A stretch of DNA of 64,000 bases from Ottelia alismoides (lineage: Eukaryota > Streptophyta > Magnoliopsida > Alismatales > Hydrocharitaceae), in NCBI GenBank assembly GCA_037367405.1, contig JAZKJV010011600.1, forward strand, positions 1 through 64,000, in the 5' to 3' direction. Positions within the stretch are counted from its first letter, which is position 1. Each line of letters begins with the position of its first letter. Both the position numbers and the translations under genes were made by a program. The notes beneath the pieces are model-generated. The model searched no databases. It was not told the DNA's origin and saw only the letters and a program-made list of their open reading frames with translations. Of the stretch, positions 47,601 to 57,853 are shown piece by piece.

Positions 47601-48177
47601 TAATTCATTTCACAGTGGATTTTGGTTCTGTTAATTTTCCTAGGTCCCTAATAATTAGACCTTCCTAGGATAATTTTAGTTCTTGGAGAAATTGTGGTTT
47701 GATATTTATTAAAAATTAAACACTGAAAATCACTCTGTCTGTTTAGTTAATTCACAGAAAATTTATTTTGAGTCGAAAAATTCCAAAAAATTTAGTGTAG
47801 CTTAATTTCATTCCATTTCATAATCTGACCAAGTTTCATAATTTTTGGACTTCATTTGATATCTTAAATTGATTAAATCTCAACTTGGCTGGATTTTTGC
47901 ATGTGTCTGCATTGAAAATTAAAAATACCAAAAACATTGTTCCCCGAATATCAAACACTTGTAAATTGTTGTAATCAACCTAAGGAGACAGTTGCCTCCC
48001 TGAGATCGACCTTGGACTTCACCAAGTAAAAAAAAATATATCACTGCTTAAAATTGACCCGAAATCTGTCTTAAGTGGTTTTTGATTAACCTCCTGTATC
48101 CGACTGCAACGAACGCATAAAATTGATTTGGACCATTAATTTGCCCGAATTAACTAAGGGTGCGGGAGCGACCATCA
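44692..48177 (+). repeat. 5' LTR of the complete element (3,486 bp)
   Basis: Starts TGATGAATC-TGT-GATTCATCA. The GC-rich middle (45,270-47,060) holds a TATA box (CTATAAATAC, TATAAAT at 45984-45990), so transcription probably starts near 46,015. At least eleven CACGTG G-box cores lie at 45283, 45317, 45423, 45503, 45641 (upstream of TATA) and 47049, 47060, 47138, 47149, 47275, 47360. CCAGGTAACC (46,226) and TGCAGGTACC (46,533) look like splice sites of a possible leader intron. ORFs in the LTR are not genes. Confidence 0.95.
45984..45990 (+). promoter_or_regulatory. LTR TATA box
   Basis: TATAAAT in the context CCTATAAATACTC inside the GC-rich part of the 5' LTR. It is duplicated at 59,146-59,152 in the 3' LTR. 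Confidence 0.75.
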
Positions 48178-48180
48178 AAA

Positions 48181-48198
48181 TGGCGCCGTTGCCGGGGA
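48181..48198 (+). promoter_or_regulatory. Primer binding site (tRNA-Asp)
   Basis: TGGCGCCGTTGCCGGGGA, three bases after the 5' LTR, complementary to the 3' end of plant tRNA-Asp. Confidence 0.95.
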
Positions 48199-49578
48199 GG
48201 CACGGCTTAGGTTAATTTGTAGCATATTCTTGAGTGTTTGATCTTCTAATCCCCGGGTAGTCTGACCCCCGGTTTTTCTTGTAATTATTTCTCTCATTTA
48301 TTTCCTTTGCATCATTTTAATTTTGTGTCACTCTCTGACCTTCATTTAATTTTTGTGCGAGGACCGCGAGGAGTCGGCGACGCTTCGAGGACTTAGCATT
48401 TAGATTGTGTGGAGAGAAAGAGAGGCATTGTATTCTTTTTAATTATTTTTCTTCTTTTGCATTATTTCCAGCGGTTCCCGTTTGGGATCTCGCGCGTGTA
48501 AATATAGTGGAAAACCGTGTCCCGTGTGCTGTGTGGATTGATTGGTAATTTAGCTTGCACTAGCGGCTCCTCGAGCCACTCTAGGACTTGTTTGTGCTCG
48601 TAATCAATAGGACCACACAACACACTTAATAAGACGCACCTAGACCGCAGGACTTAGTTCAAATTAAACCGTTCTTCACGCTAATAGAACTGCCTGTCTA
48701 GGAGCGGCTTTCATCGCTTGCATTTGCATGTAGGGTAGAGTTTTCAATTCTGTATAGCATCCTGCATCAAGAAGCGAAGGACCACTGTAAGTATTCTCTA
48801 CTTGGCATACGCATCATAGATTTCAACTTGCATCGGCTTTTCTCGATTTCCCCCCTCTGATTTTCTCACTTAATTAAAAAGGAAATTGGGACTGTCCGAT
48901 AGGTGTGCTTTGTGGTGACTAATTACAGTGCTAACCTAATTTTAAAACTGGGACTGCTAACAGTATTGACCATAAAAAGGGAATAAAAGCTGAAAAATTG
49001 TTTGCGGGAGACTAATCCCCGACCTTGTTTTCAGGCTGAGTGAGGGTACCTGAGTGTGTGTGAACACCCTAAGGTAGAGCCCAAATCCCCGTCTTCCATA
49101 TCACGTTCTAACTGATCCTAGCAAATATCACGAGCTGAATATTTTCAGATTCTTTGACTAGTACCAAGTAGCCTCCGCCTGTCTCAGGTAGATAGGGGCG
49201 AAATTGCGGTACTTCGCGACAAGTTGCTAGTAACCCTCCGGGGCGAAGTTCCAGCCTTGTCAGCCTCCGCCTGCTTGCAGGTAGATAGGGGCATGGTCAC
49301 TGAGTCCATCAGCTTGGGATAGGAGCGAAGAAAGGAAGGAGCGGCGGTATCTTAGACGACAGGATAGACAGGGAAGACGCATCCGGCTCTGAGCCGACTT
49401 CCCTCTAGGCCGCGTAATCCTTGCTAGATTTGCTTGAAAATCACACTTAAAATTTACAAGATTAATTGGACTCAACTTGGAGTCCTTCACTGTGTTGAGT
49501 GTGAATCCAGGGTCTTGGATTGATCTTGTGCTTGCTTCAGGTAGGAGTAAAATCCTATCTTCTTCTTGCTTCACCAAG
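48199..49578 (+). other. Leader of the complete element
   Basis: A 1.38-kb untranslated leader before gag. It contains repeated short segments around AGGTAGATAGGGGC (about 49,186 and 49,280) and GGGACTGCTAA (48,951), the same motif at which this element inserted in its relative. Packaging signals are expected here in LTR elements but cannot be pointed to. Confidence 0.6.
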
Positions 49579-52500
49579 ATGAGTGACTGGGGAGATCTCG
49601 ACGCACCGTTCACTGATCTCTCTATGAGTCCCCCAAGTAACTCGTCTTTTTCGGTCCGAGCGCACCTTGGACCACCCAGGACTCATGACCCTCTTGAGTC
49701 CTGGTTCCCTCCTGCTCAGGGTAGTTACTCTCAAACCAACCCTTTTATCTCCTCTGAGATAACCGAGGAAGATCATTGCCTCGGTAATCCCTTCCTTGAT
49801 TCACCCTCTAACACCGGACTTATTTTCCAATCCCCAGAAATAGAGGAAGAAATGCCACCAAGGATGCCGCCCGATGAGGACCAGATGAGACAAATCCTGA
49901 GACGCCTTGCTGAAGCTGAACAGAAAAATGCTGATCTCACTGCACGAATGGGGCAGATAATCGTAGCTGAAGGAATCGACCGACCAATGGTCGATACCTA
50001 TAACCCGGCGGAGAATGAAATCCAGAATTGGCTAGCACCTGCAGTTCCCGACCAGGCATTCGAGCTGAAGCCCCACTTCCTTAGCCTGCTGCCGAAGTTC
50101 AACGGAAACCTAAGCGAAGAGCCGTACACTTTCCTCCGTGACTTCGAACTAGTCTGCAATAATCTGAGCCATCCCAATGTTGGCCAAGATTATATCCGGC
50201 TGAAAGCCACCCCGTTTGCCTTAGGAGATAAGGCCGCACATTGGCTGAAAAACCTAGGGGTGGTCTGTACTACCTGGATGCAGTTCAAGGACCTCTTCTT
50301 GAAGAAGTTCTACCCACTCAGTAGAACTAATCACATGCGAACGAAGATTGCCAGCTTCGCCCAAGGACCCTACGAACCGTTCCACGAGGCGTGGGACAGG
50401 TTCAATGACTTAGTACAGAAATGCCCATGCCACGGCATTTCTAAGGCAATCTTAGTCCAGACCTTGTTCTGCGGCCTAACCCCAGAGATGCAGGGGTTAG
50501 TCAGCGCCGCCTGCGGAGGAAGCTACCTGAACAAGAACGAGCACGCCGTATGGAAAATTCTAGAACAGATGGCAGAAACCGGCAGGTCACAGGCCACAAG
50601 GGCCTATCAGTTGTCTCCCTCGATTCTATCCAACGAGACAACTAAAAGGACTGTTGCAGATCTGACAGAGGACCTCATCCCCAGCATGGGGATGATTGCA
50701 GACAAGCTTACTATGGTCGAGCAGATCCACAAAAGAGTCGCGGAGATGGAGTCTCTTTCGAGCCTTCCCAAGAAGGTGGAGGAACTCTCTGAAAAGGTAG
50801 CCAAGATTAAGCTACCCACCCCTTCTGCACCACCTGTACCTGTACATCGAGTCCATCTTGTACAGGAACAGGCACCGGGGTCTCAGAGCAGCTGGGATCA
50901 GACTTATACCCAGCAGAACCATCATGCACCCCCACCAGTGGAGACAGAGTATGAGGAGCCTCCGCCTGTTTACGAGATCAACGGGCTCTGGTATAGCCGC
51001 GACCCACTAGTCCGGCAAATCGAGATGGGGAAGGACCAGTCGCACCGCCCAACCCCAGTCTACCAGGAGACCAGGCCCGTCACAATCCCGCGATATCAGT
51101 CCAGGCCAGAACAAGGGTACCAGCCGCAGCAGCGCACCTATCAGCAGGGGCCAGCACCGCCCCATCAGCAGCAATATCGGCACGGCCAGCAGGGCCAGTT
51201 CAGGACCGCATCCACTCAGCAGCCAGCCCAGCCCACCGAGTTGGAGTCCCTCACCTTGGCGATCCAGACCCTGTCTGATAGGGTCCAGCAGATGCAGAAC
51301 GACTACCTAGACATGAGAACCGACATCAATCGGGTCTCTCGTGCTCAGGACCAACAAATGGCGCCAAGGACTCCAATTCCCGCACAGGTTCAGGCCAACC
51401 CAAACAGCGTACATCAAGGCCAGAACCGACCCCGAGATCAGGTATACTATTCAGATAATTATTTATCTGAACATGAGATCCTTTCGTATGATAATGTTAA
51501 CCATATGTCCCTCAGGAGCGGAAGGACCGTGACCATACCTGATCGGGCACGGGCACAACAGGAAGGAACCTCCGAAATTCGACCTGAGGAGAATTCGGAG
51601 GAGGAAGAGGAGGAGCACCACCACCACCAGCAGAAGAAGAGGACATCTGAGTCCTCGAAGCACCAGCCCCGCAGTCATCCAGAGTCCGACGACACCGATG
51701 AGCCCGCACCTCCATCTGAGGAGGACCAGCCAGAAGAAGCGGAAGAAGCGTCACCGGTTTCGCCCAAGCACTTTCCCTTTCGTCAGAGTCAGAGTCAGAG
51801 TCTGTACAAAAGTCCGAGTCAGAGTCCTGTTCCGAACTCAGTTTCAGTAGCTAATGAAGACATTTCAGTTCCAGAACCTGAGTTAATAATCCCTTTCCCC
51901 CAAGCTCTTAAGGGTGGGAAGAAGAAAAACACAAAAATCCAAAAAGATGACCCTGAGATGGCTGAGTTTTGTAACAAACATATCAAGGTCACAATCCCTT
52001 TTGACAAGTTCGTGGAAATGACCCCTGCATTCCAAAAATACCTTAAGGTGAGATGCACACCTACTAGGGTTAGCAGGAAGACCAAAAGCCGTGTTGAGAA
52101 ACACGTTCTATCAGTAGCCACGACTTGGGCAATAAAGAACTCGTTTCCTCGGAAACGAAGAGACATGGGTGCACACTACGTAGTAAGTCATGTTGATGAC
52201 ATCGCGTTTGCACGCACTCTCCTAGACAATGGTTCCTCGATCAATCTGATGCCCACAGCCCTCTATGAGCGGCTCAATCTCGGACCTCTTAGGAAATCTA
52301 GAGCTATTCTTCAGTTTGCAGACAAATCCACTAAGAGGTCCCAAGGAGAGTTGAGGGACATAGTGATCAAAGTCGAGGGGCAGGAATACATGGTGGACTT
52401 TACTGTCCTCAATATGGAAACCCCTCGTAATTGGAGAGATTCCCAGATCATTTTGGGTAGGCCCTTCCTCAGAACAGCAGGGGCATTATTCGATTATAAG

Positions 52501-55500
52501 AATGGGAAAATTCAGTTCCAAACTCCAGGCGGAGATGAGGAATTGGAGATGAAGCAGACGAGATGGCAGAGACCAGACTCCGAATCCAGCACCGAGTACT
52601 CTTCTCTCGAAACAGACAGTGAACATGTAGACTTAGTTGGGCCATGGAGACAGAACCCAGCCAGCACCGATGTGTCCATCTCCTTTGAAGATGATCCAGT
52701 GCATGAGTCAGTCTGCGAGATATTCAGGAACGAGTACAGCTCTGAGCCTGCATCGCCCTACATCTTCGATGACACAGAGGCCCAAGTGGGGCTGTCAGTC
52801 CTTACATCCTTAGGACAATCGGAAGATGAGGATGACGAGTCGGACGAGGCGTTTGCCGATTGCATGGAGACCTTTGACGATCCGACTCCAGAGCCGAGCT
52901 TGGTGGCAGCCGCTGCAGATCAGGATCCAGCCATGTCCAACACCGAACCAGATCGGATTGAGCCAGACTTCTTAGACGATCATACCATCCCTGAGCTCAA
53001 ACCTTTACCCACAACTCTGAAGTATGCCTTCCTTGCGGGCCAAGACAAGAAATTTCCGGTCATTATCAGTTCGCAATTGACCGAGGAGCAGGAATCTCGC
53101 TTGCTAGAGATCCTGGAGAAGAACCGCAAGGCAATAGGCTGGAGCATTTCCGATCTCCACGGGATAAATCCCGCTCTGTGTTCGCACCATATATATTTGG
53201 AGAACGAAGCCAAACCCTCTCGTGAATTCCAACGTCGGTTGAATCCAAATCTACGAGAGGTTGTGAAGAAAGAGATAGAAAAATGGTGCGACGCGGGTTT
53301 TATTTACCCAATCTCCGACTCTAAGTGGGTGGCCCCAATCCATGTTGTCCCGAAAAAGTCGGGAATTCAGACGACCACCAACGAGGACGGAGAGGAGATC
53401 GTGACGAGAGTACCCACGTCGTGGCGCGTCTGTGTGGATTACAGACGCCTGAATGCCGCGACAAAGAAGGATCATTTCCCCCTACCGTTCATTGATCAGA
53501 TCCTAGAAAGATTAGCGGGGAAAGAATTCTTCTGCTTCCTTGATGGGTTCTCGGGCTACAATCAAGTAGCCATAGCTCCGGAGGACCAGGAAAAGACCAC
53601 TTTCACATGCCCCTTTGGTACCTATGCTTTCAGGCGCATGCCTTTTGGGCTATGCAATGCTCCAGGTACTTTTCAAAGGTGCATGATTGCTGTATTCGCC
53701 GAAATGGTCGGCGAATTCCTGGAAGTCTTCATGGACGACTTCTCGGTTCACGGCGACTCTTTTGATTCCTGCCTTAGGAATCTGGACCGAGTCCTCAAAA
53801 GATGTTGTGAGGTCAATCTGGTGCTCTCCTGGGAGAAAAGTCACTTCATGGTGACGGAGGGCATAGTGTTGGGGCATGTCATCTCCAAGAGAGGAATGGA
53901 GGTTGACCCTGCCAAGGTGGATGTGATCAGACGACTCCAGCCACCAACCAACGTACGGCAGTTGCGGTCGTTCCTCGGGCATGTCGGATTTTACCGGAGA
54001 TTTATAAAGGATTTTTCTAAGATTGCCCGACCGCTAACTGAGCTTTTAGGCAAAGACGCGGAGTTTATTGTCGATCACAAGTGTCTTGAGGCCTTTAAGC
54101 GATTACAAGGAATGATCATGGACGCTCCCATTTTACAAGCCCCAGATTGGTCTCTCCCTTTTGAGATCATGACGGATGCATCAGATTATGCTGTTGGGGC
54201 TGTATTGGGACAAAGAAGAGATGGCGTCCCGTTTGCAATCCACTACGCAAGCAAAGTGCTTGATTCTGCTCAGCGTAACTATACAGTTACCGAAAAGGAA
54301 ATGCTTGCGGTAGTATTTGCCTTGGACAAATTCAGATCTCATTTAATCGGATCCAAGGTAACTGTGTTCACAGACCACACGGCACTACGATACTTGATGG
54401 AGAAGAAGGACGCGAAGGCGCGTCTTCTTCGTTGGATTTTACTTCTCCAGGAGTTTGATTTGGACATCCGTGATAAACCTGGAAAGAAGAACGTAGTAGC
54501 CGATCATCTCTCTCGTCTCGAAGATCTTAATACTTCCGAGGTTTCCCCGATTCGAGACTCCTTCCCTGACGAGTCGATTTTTGTTATCGACTCACTCCCA
54601 TGGTATGCCAATATCGTGAACTATCTTGTCTCCAAGAAGGTTCCCGAGGATTGGCCCAAGAGCCAAATTGACCGACTAAAGTCGGATGCTAGACATTACC
54701 ATTGGGAGGATCCGATCCTTTTCTTTGAAGGACCGGATTGTGTCTGGAGACGTTGTATTCCTCAGGAGGAATACCAGAGTGTCCTTTCTTTATGCCATAG
54801 CTTAGAGGCAGGAGGACACCACTCCGGGAAGAGGACCGCATGGAAGGTACTTCAATGTGGCTTTTACTGGCCGACTCTGTTTCGCGATGCCACCGCCTTC
54901 GCGAAGTCGTGCCCAGTTTGCCAGAGAATGGGAGGAACCGTTGGTTCCAAGGATGAGATGCCAATGCAGCCGGTCATCATTTGTGATGTCTTTGACGCCT
55001 GGGGCATCGATTTCATGGGCCCATTCCCTGTCAGCCACGGGTTTGAATACATCCTTCTTGCGGTTGACTATCTGTCCAGATGGGTGGAGGCTATCCCGAC
55101 CCGAGCCGCAGACAGCAAGACTGTCTGTAAATTTATCAGAGAACACATAATCTCTAGGTTCGGGATCCCCAAAATGATGATATCAGATGGGGGTAGCCAC
55201 TTTGTGAATCGGGAGGTGAAGAAACTCCTGAAGGACTACGGCATCGAACACCGTGTCGCTAGTCCGTACCACCCACAAACCAATGGTATGGCTGAGGTGT
55301 CGAATAGGGAGGTGAAAACCATATTGCAAAAGCTCGTCCGCCCAGACAGGAAGGACTGGTCTCAGATCTTGGATCAAGTCCTCTGGGCGTATAGGACGGC
55401 TTACAAGACACCGTTAGGCACCTCCCCATTCCGAATGGTATTCGGAAAGCCGTGCCATTTGCCCGCAGAGTTAGTGCACAAATCAGAATGGGCAATAAAG

Positions 55501-55941
55501 AAGGTCAACTGGAACACACACCAAGGCCAGAAACAGAGAGACATGGATCTGAATGAGCTTGTGGAAGTCAGAAACCGAGCATACGACAACAGTGTGGTGT
55601 ACAAGGACAAGGTAAAGCGTTGGCACGATAGATATATCAGACGAAAGACCTTTGTTCCTGGACAGAAGGTATGGTTGTTCAATGCCAGGCTGAAGACTTT
55701 CCAAGGCAAACTAAAGTCTAAGTGGACGGGACCATTCATTGTCCGAACGGTGCATGATAGTGGATGTGTCGAGATCTCAGATCTCGCAGATGACGCACCA
55801 ACATTCCTAGTAAATGGGCAGCTGTTGAAGCACTTCGTCGAATCCAATGAACAGTTAGTCCATGTAGAGGAGATTGTATTCATGCGCGAGACGGATACAG
55901 CAAATACATCTCAAGCCGTGCATGAGACCTTGCAGCAATGA
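49579..55941 (+). CDS. Athila-like Gag-Pol polyprotein
   Basis: One open frame of 2,120 codons from [11 protein letters not shown]; an in-frame Met at 49477 is less likely because the stretch before 49,579 looks untranslated. Domains by residue: Gag core about 161-315 ([34 protein letters not shown]) with a Gln/Pro-rich tail and no CCHC knuckle; protease at 883 ([12 protein letters not shown]); RT with DYRRLN at 1287 and FMDD at 1384; RNase H with TDASDYAVG from 1532; integrase zinc finger (GGHH, CPVC at 1778) and catalytic D1811, D1870, E1906, the last two 35 residues apart; GPF segment at 2051. There is no stop or frameshift between gag and pol. It makes capsid and the enzymes for reverse transcription and integration. 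Protein divergence from internal region 1 is considerable. Confidence 0.95.
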   Translation: MSDWGDLDAPFTDLSMSPPSNSSFSVRAHLGPPRTHDPLESWFPPAQGSYSQTNPFISSEITEEDHCLGNPFLDSPSNTGLIFQSPEIEEEMPPRMPPDEDQMRQILRRLAEAEQKNADLTARMGQIIVAEGIDRPMVDTYNPAENEIQNWLAPAVPDQAFELKPHFLSLLPKFNGNLSEEPYTFLRDFELVCNNLSHPNVGQDYIRLKATPFALGDKAAHWLKNLGVVCTTWMQFKDLFLKKFYPLSRTNHMRTKIASFAQGPYEPFHEAWDRFNDLVQKCPCHGISKAILVQTLFCGLTPEMQGLVSAACGGSYLNKNEHAVWKILEQMAETGRSQATRAYQLSPSILSNETTKRTVADLTEDLIPSMGMIADKLTMVEQIHKRVAEMESLSSLPKKVEELSEKVAKIKLPTPSAPPVPVHRVHLVQEQAPGSQSSWDQTYTQQNHHAPPPVETEYEEPPPVYEINGLWYSRDPLVRQIEMGKDQSHRPTPVYQETRPVTIPRYQSRPEQGYQPQQRTYQQGPAPPHQQQYRHGQQGQFRTASTQQPAQPTELESLTLAIQTLSDRVQQMQNDYLDMRTDINRVSRAQDQQMAPRTPIPAQVQANPNSVHQGQNRPRDQVYYSDNYLSEHEILSYDNVNHMSLRSGRTVTIPDRARAQQEGTSEIRPEENSEEEEEEHHHHQQKKRTSESSKHQPRSHPESDDTDEPAPPSEEDQPEEAEEASPVSPKHFPFRQSQSQSLYKSPSQSPVPNSVSVANEDISVPEPELIIPFPQALKGGKKKNTKIQKDDPEMAEFCNKHIKVTIPFDKFVEMTPAFQKYLKVRCTPTRVSRKTKSRVEKHVLSVATTWAIKNSFPRKRRDMGAHYVVSHVDDIAFARTLLDNGSSINLMPTALYERLNLGPLRKSRAILQFADKSTKRSQGELRDIVIKVEGQEYMVDFTVLNMETPRNWRDSQIILGRPFLRTAGALFDYKNGKIQFQTPGGDEELEMKQTRWQRPDSESSTEYSSLETDSEHVDLVGPWRQNPASTDVSISFEDDPVHESVCEIFRNEYSSEPASPYIFDDTEAQVGLSVLTSLGQSEDEDDESDEAFADCMETFDDPTPEPSLVAAAADQDPAMSNTEPDRIEPDFLDDHTIPELKPLPTTLKYAFLAGQDKKFPVIISSQLTEEQESRLLEILEKNRKAIGWSISDLHGINPALCSHHIYLENEAKPSREFQRRLNPNLREVVKKEIEKWCDAGFIYPISDSKWVAPIHVVPKKSGIQTTTNEDGEEIVTRVPTSWRVCVDYRRLNAATKKDHFPLPFIDQILERLAGKEFFCFLDGFSGYNQVAIAPEDQEKTTFTCPFGTYAFRRMPFGLCNAPGTFQRCMIAVFAEMVGEFLEVFMDDFSVHGDSFDSCLRNLDRVLKRCCEVNLVLSWEKSHFMVTEGIVLGHVISKRGMEVDPAKVDVIRRLQPPTNVRQLRSFLGHVGFYRRFIKDFSKIARPLTELLGKDAEFIVDHKCLEAFKRLQGMIMDAPILQAPDWSLPFEIMTDASDYAVGAVLGQRRDGVPFAIHYASKVLDSAQRNYTVTEKEMLAVVFALDKFRSHLIGSKVTVFTDHTALRYLMEKKDAKARLLRWILLLQEFDLDIRDKPGKKNVVADHLSRLEDLNTSEVSPIRDSFPDESIFVIDSLPWYANIVNYLVSKKVPEDWPKSQIDRLKSDARHYHWEDPILFFEGPDCVWRRCIPQEEYQSVLSLCHSLEAGGHHSGKRTAWKVLQCGFYWPTLFRDATAFAKSCPVCQRMGGTVGSKDEMPMQPVIICDVFDAWGIDFMGPFPVSHGFEYILLAVDYLSRWVEAIPTRAADSKTVCKFIREHIISRFGIPKMMISDGGSHFVNREVKKLLKDYGIEHRVASPYHPQTNGMAEVSNREVKTILQKLVRPDRKDWSQILDQVLWAYRTAYKTPLGTSPFRMVFGKPCHLPAELVHKSEWAIKKVNWNTHQGQKQRDMDLNELVEVRNRAYDNSVVYKDKVKRWHDRYIRRKTFVPGQKVWLFNARLKTFQGKLKSKWTGPFIVRTVHDSGCVEISDLADDAPTFLVNGQLLKHFVESNEQLVHVEEIVFMRETDTANTSQAVHETLQQ

Positions 55942-56077
55942 ACTCCAGCCATCAGCAGCATCTTCAGAAGATTCAGACCGACTCATTTGTATCTACACCA
56001 TTCTTCCTGTATATCCTATCCTCTACCTCCACGATTCTAGTAACCCATCCCCACATCATCGAATCATTATCTCGGAC
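55942..56077 (+). other. Short spacer after gag-pol
   Basis: Non-coding spacer between the polyprotein stop and the first hairpin. No env-like ORF is found anywhere up to the 3' LTR. Confidence 0.6.
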
Positions 56078-56476
56078 TATACTTAGGATGACCAGATCCT
56101 AAGTATAGGGGGAAGGGGTCACCCGAGTCGATTCACTGTACATTCTCCAGATCACATTGGTCCTTATACTCATTTCCTACCTATACTTAGGCTGACCAGA
56201 GCCTAAGTATAGGGGGGACCGATGCCCACCGTATATATTCATTTATTTCTCCTCTTAACCTCGTCCGCCCCATTTCTGATCTTCTTCTACACTTAGGCTG
56301 CCAGAGCCTAAGTATAGGGGGGCGAGACGACTTCTATACTTACTATTTCTTTTTGGCTCTCCTACGCTTAGCACGAGCTATGTCTTTTCCTCGCTCTTTG
56401 TGCTCTGAGGACATAGCACACGCTAAGTATAGGGAGGCGTGTATATATTACATATATACTTTACCCATAGCTCGTA
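56078..56476 (+). repeat. Hairpin cluster, complete element
   Basis: H1, 56078-56107: TATACTTAGGAT, loop GACCAG, ATCCTAAGTATA. H2, 56182-56211: TATACTTAGGCT, the same loop GACCAG, AGCCTAAGTATA. H3, 56288-56316: loop GCCAG, arms ...GGCT/AGCC... with one mismatch. Each is followed by five or six G. The long element has arm A 56363-56384, arm B 56410-56431 and alternative partner C 56466-56476 (CATAGCTCGTA). Confidence 0.92.
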
Positions 56477-56739
56477 CTTTCGCGTACTGTTGTATATATT
56501 TTGCAATAATTACGGGTGGGTAAACAAAAATTTTTTGTTGGTATACTTGTATAATATGTACCACTTGTATAAAAAGTTGTAAAACATACTTTTGTAAATA
56601 ATTGTTGTATACCAGAAAAATAAAACAAAAATAAAGGCTTCTTATTTACTCTTGCATATCATCTCTGCATAAAGAGTCTTGCATCTTCATAGCATGACAT
56701 CTCATCTCATCTGCATATTTCTGCATATGCAAAGTGAAA

Positions 56740-57853
56740 AGCTAGTGGGTTCGGAACCAAGTTATGAGTAGATATTGAGGATGGATTTGATTTGACCTTA
56801 ATCCACCTAATTTCAGAGGAACCTTATAGGAACTGGAGTTAAGATTTCTCAGGTCAAGAGACTTAATTCTTTGAGTCCGCAGGTCTATGTTCACATGTCA
56901 TCTTGACTAGTCTAAGTAGAATATCTCGTGCATACGCAGGATTCTTTTAGATAATGACCTAACTTGGACAAGCACAATGCACATAGCTCTTCATTGATGA
57001 GGTGTTGAGGAAGTAGTTTTCTTTGGCTTGGGGTAGCATATGAGGGTAGTACTTCTAGGCGGAACCTCTCTTCTTCTTATAGTGAAGGAAGTGCGTCTCA
57101 ACTTGGTCTAGTGGTGATGAAGGCTAAGGACGGGATGCTGTGGGTTGCAATAATGCTTCAAAAGAGGGATAGTCTACTGGCTCAAGAGGAAAAACTCCTG
57201 ATGTATATGCTGCACCTTGAATATAGTTGTTGAAAAAAAAAAAAAATATTGCAAGAAGGAACTCCAAAAAAAAAAAAAAAAAAAAAAATCAGACAGGTCC
57301 AAGAAAAAGAATAATACCTGTCGGAGTATGTATATTAGCAAGGAAAATGCAGCTGGATGACTTGGCTACACTGGTCAGGCATCCCGGGATAGGTGGCTAC
57401 ACTGGCCACCGTCCATTCTTTTCTCTACCCCCTCCTCTTGAGTTGGTCGCACTTGAACTTAGAAGGGAATACCCCGCTCCTCGAGGAAAGAGTTACTAGA
57501 CCGGGTTATTGAGTTACCTTGTTAGAGGAAACTGGTTCCGAGTCACTTCTGATGTGGAGAGCTACATCTCACTTACACAGTACAAGTAAGAATCATAGTC
57601 ATCAGAAATTTGCGTTTGAGGAATTATTCTGACCTGACTGTTAAGGCGTCTTGAATGGAAGACTTGTGGAACTTGAAGTCTGTTAGGTCTTAAGTTCAGG
57701 TCCAAATAAGGTTCCGCCACACAATTAATCCAAAGGTCGAGTCAGGCTCCATTTTCAACTTTTGTTCATGACCTTGGTATGGAACCCAAAATCATTTCAC
57801 TCTTGCATTTCATTTAGTTGCTCGGGGACGAGCAAGGTTTAAGTATAGGGGGT
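56740..57853 (+). other. Conserved pre-LTR block and PPT, complete element
   Basis: Homologous to 11,640-12,750 and 22,120-23,016. Blocks include GTGGGTTGCAATAATGCTTC (57,140) and 57,352-57,502. A hairpin TTGCTCG/CGAGCAA (about 57,818-57,835) precedes the polypurine tract AAGTATAGGGGGT, which abuts the 3' LTR. Poly-A runs at 57,230-57,290 make the ORF there meaningless. Confidence 0.8.
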
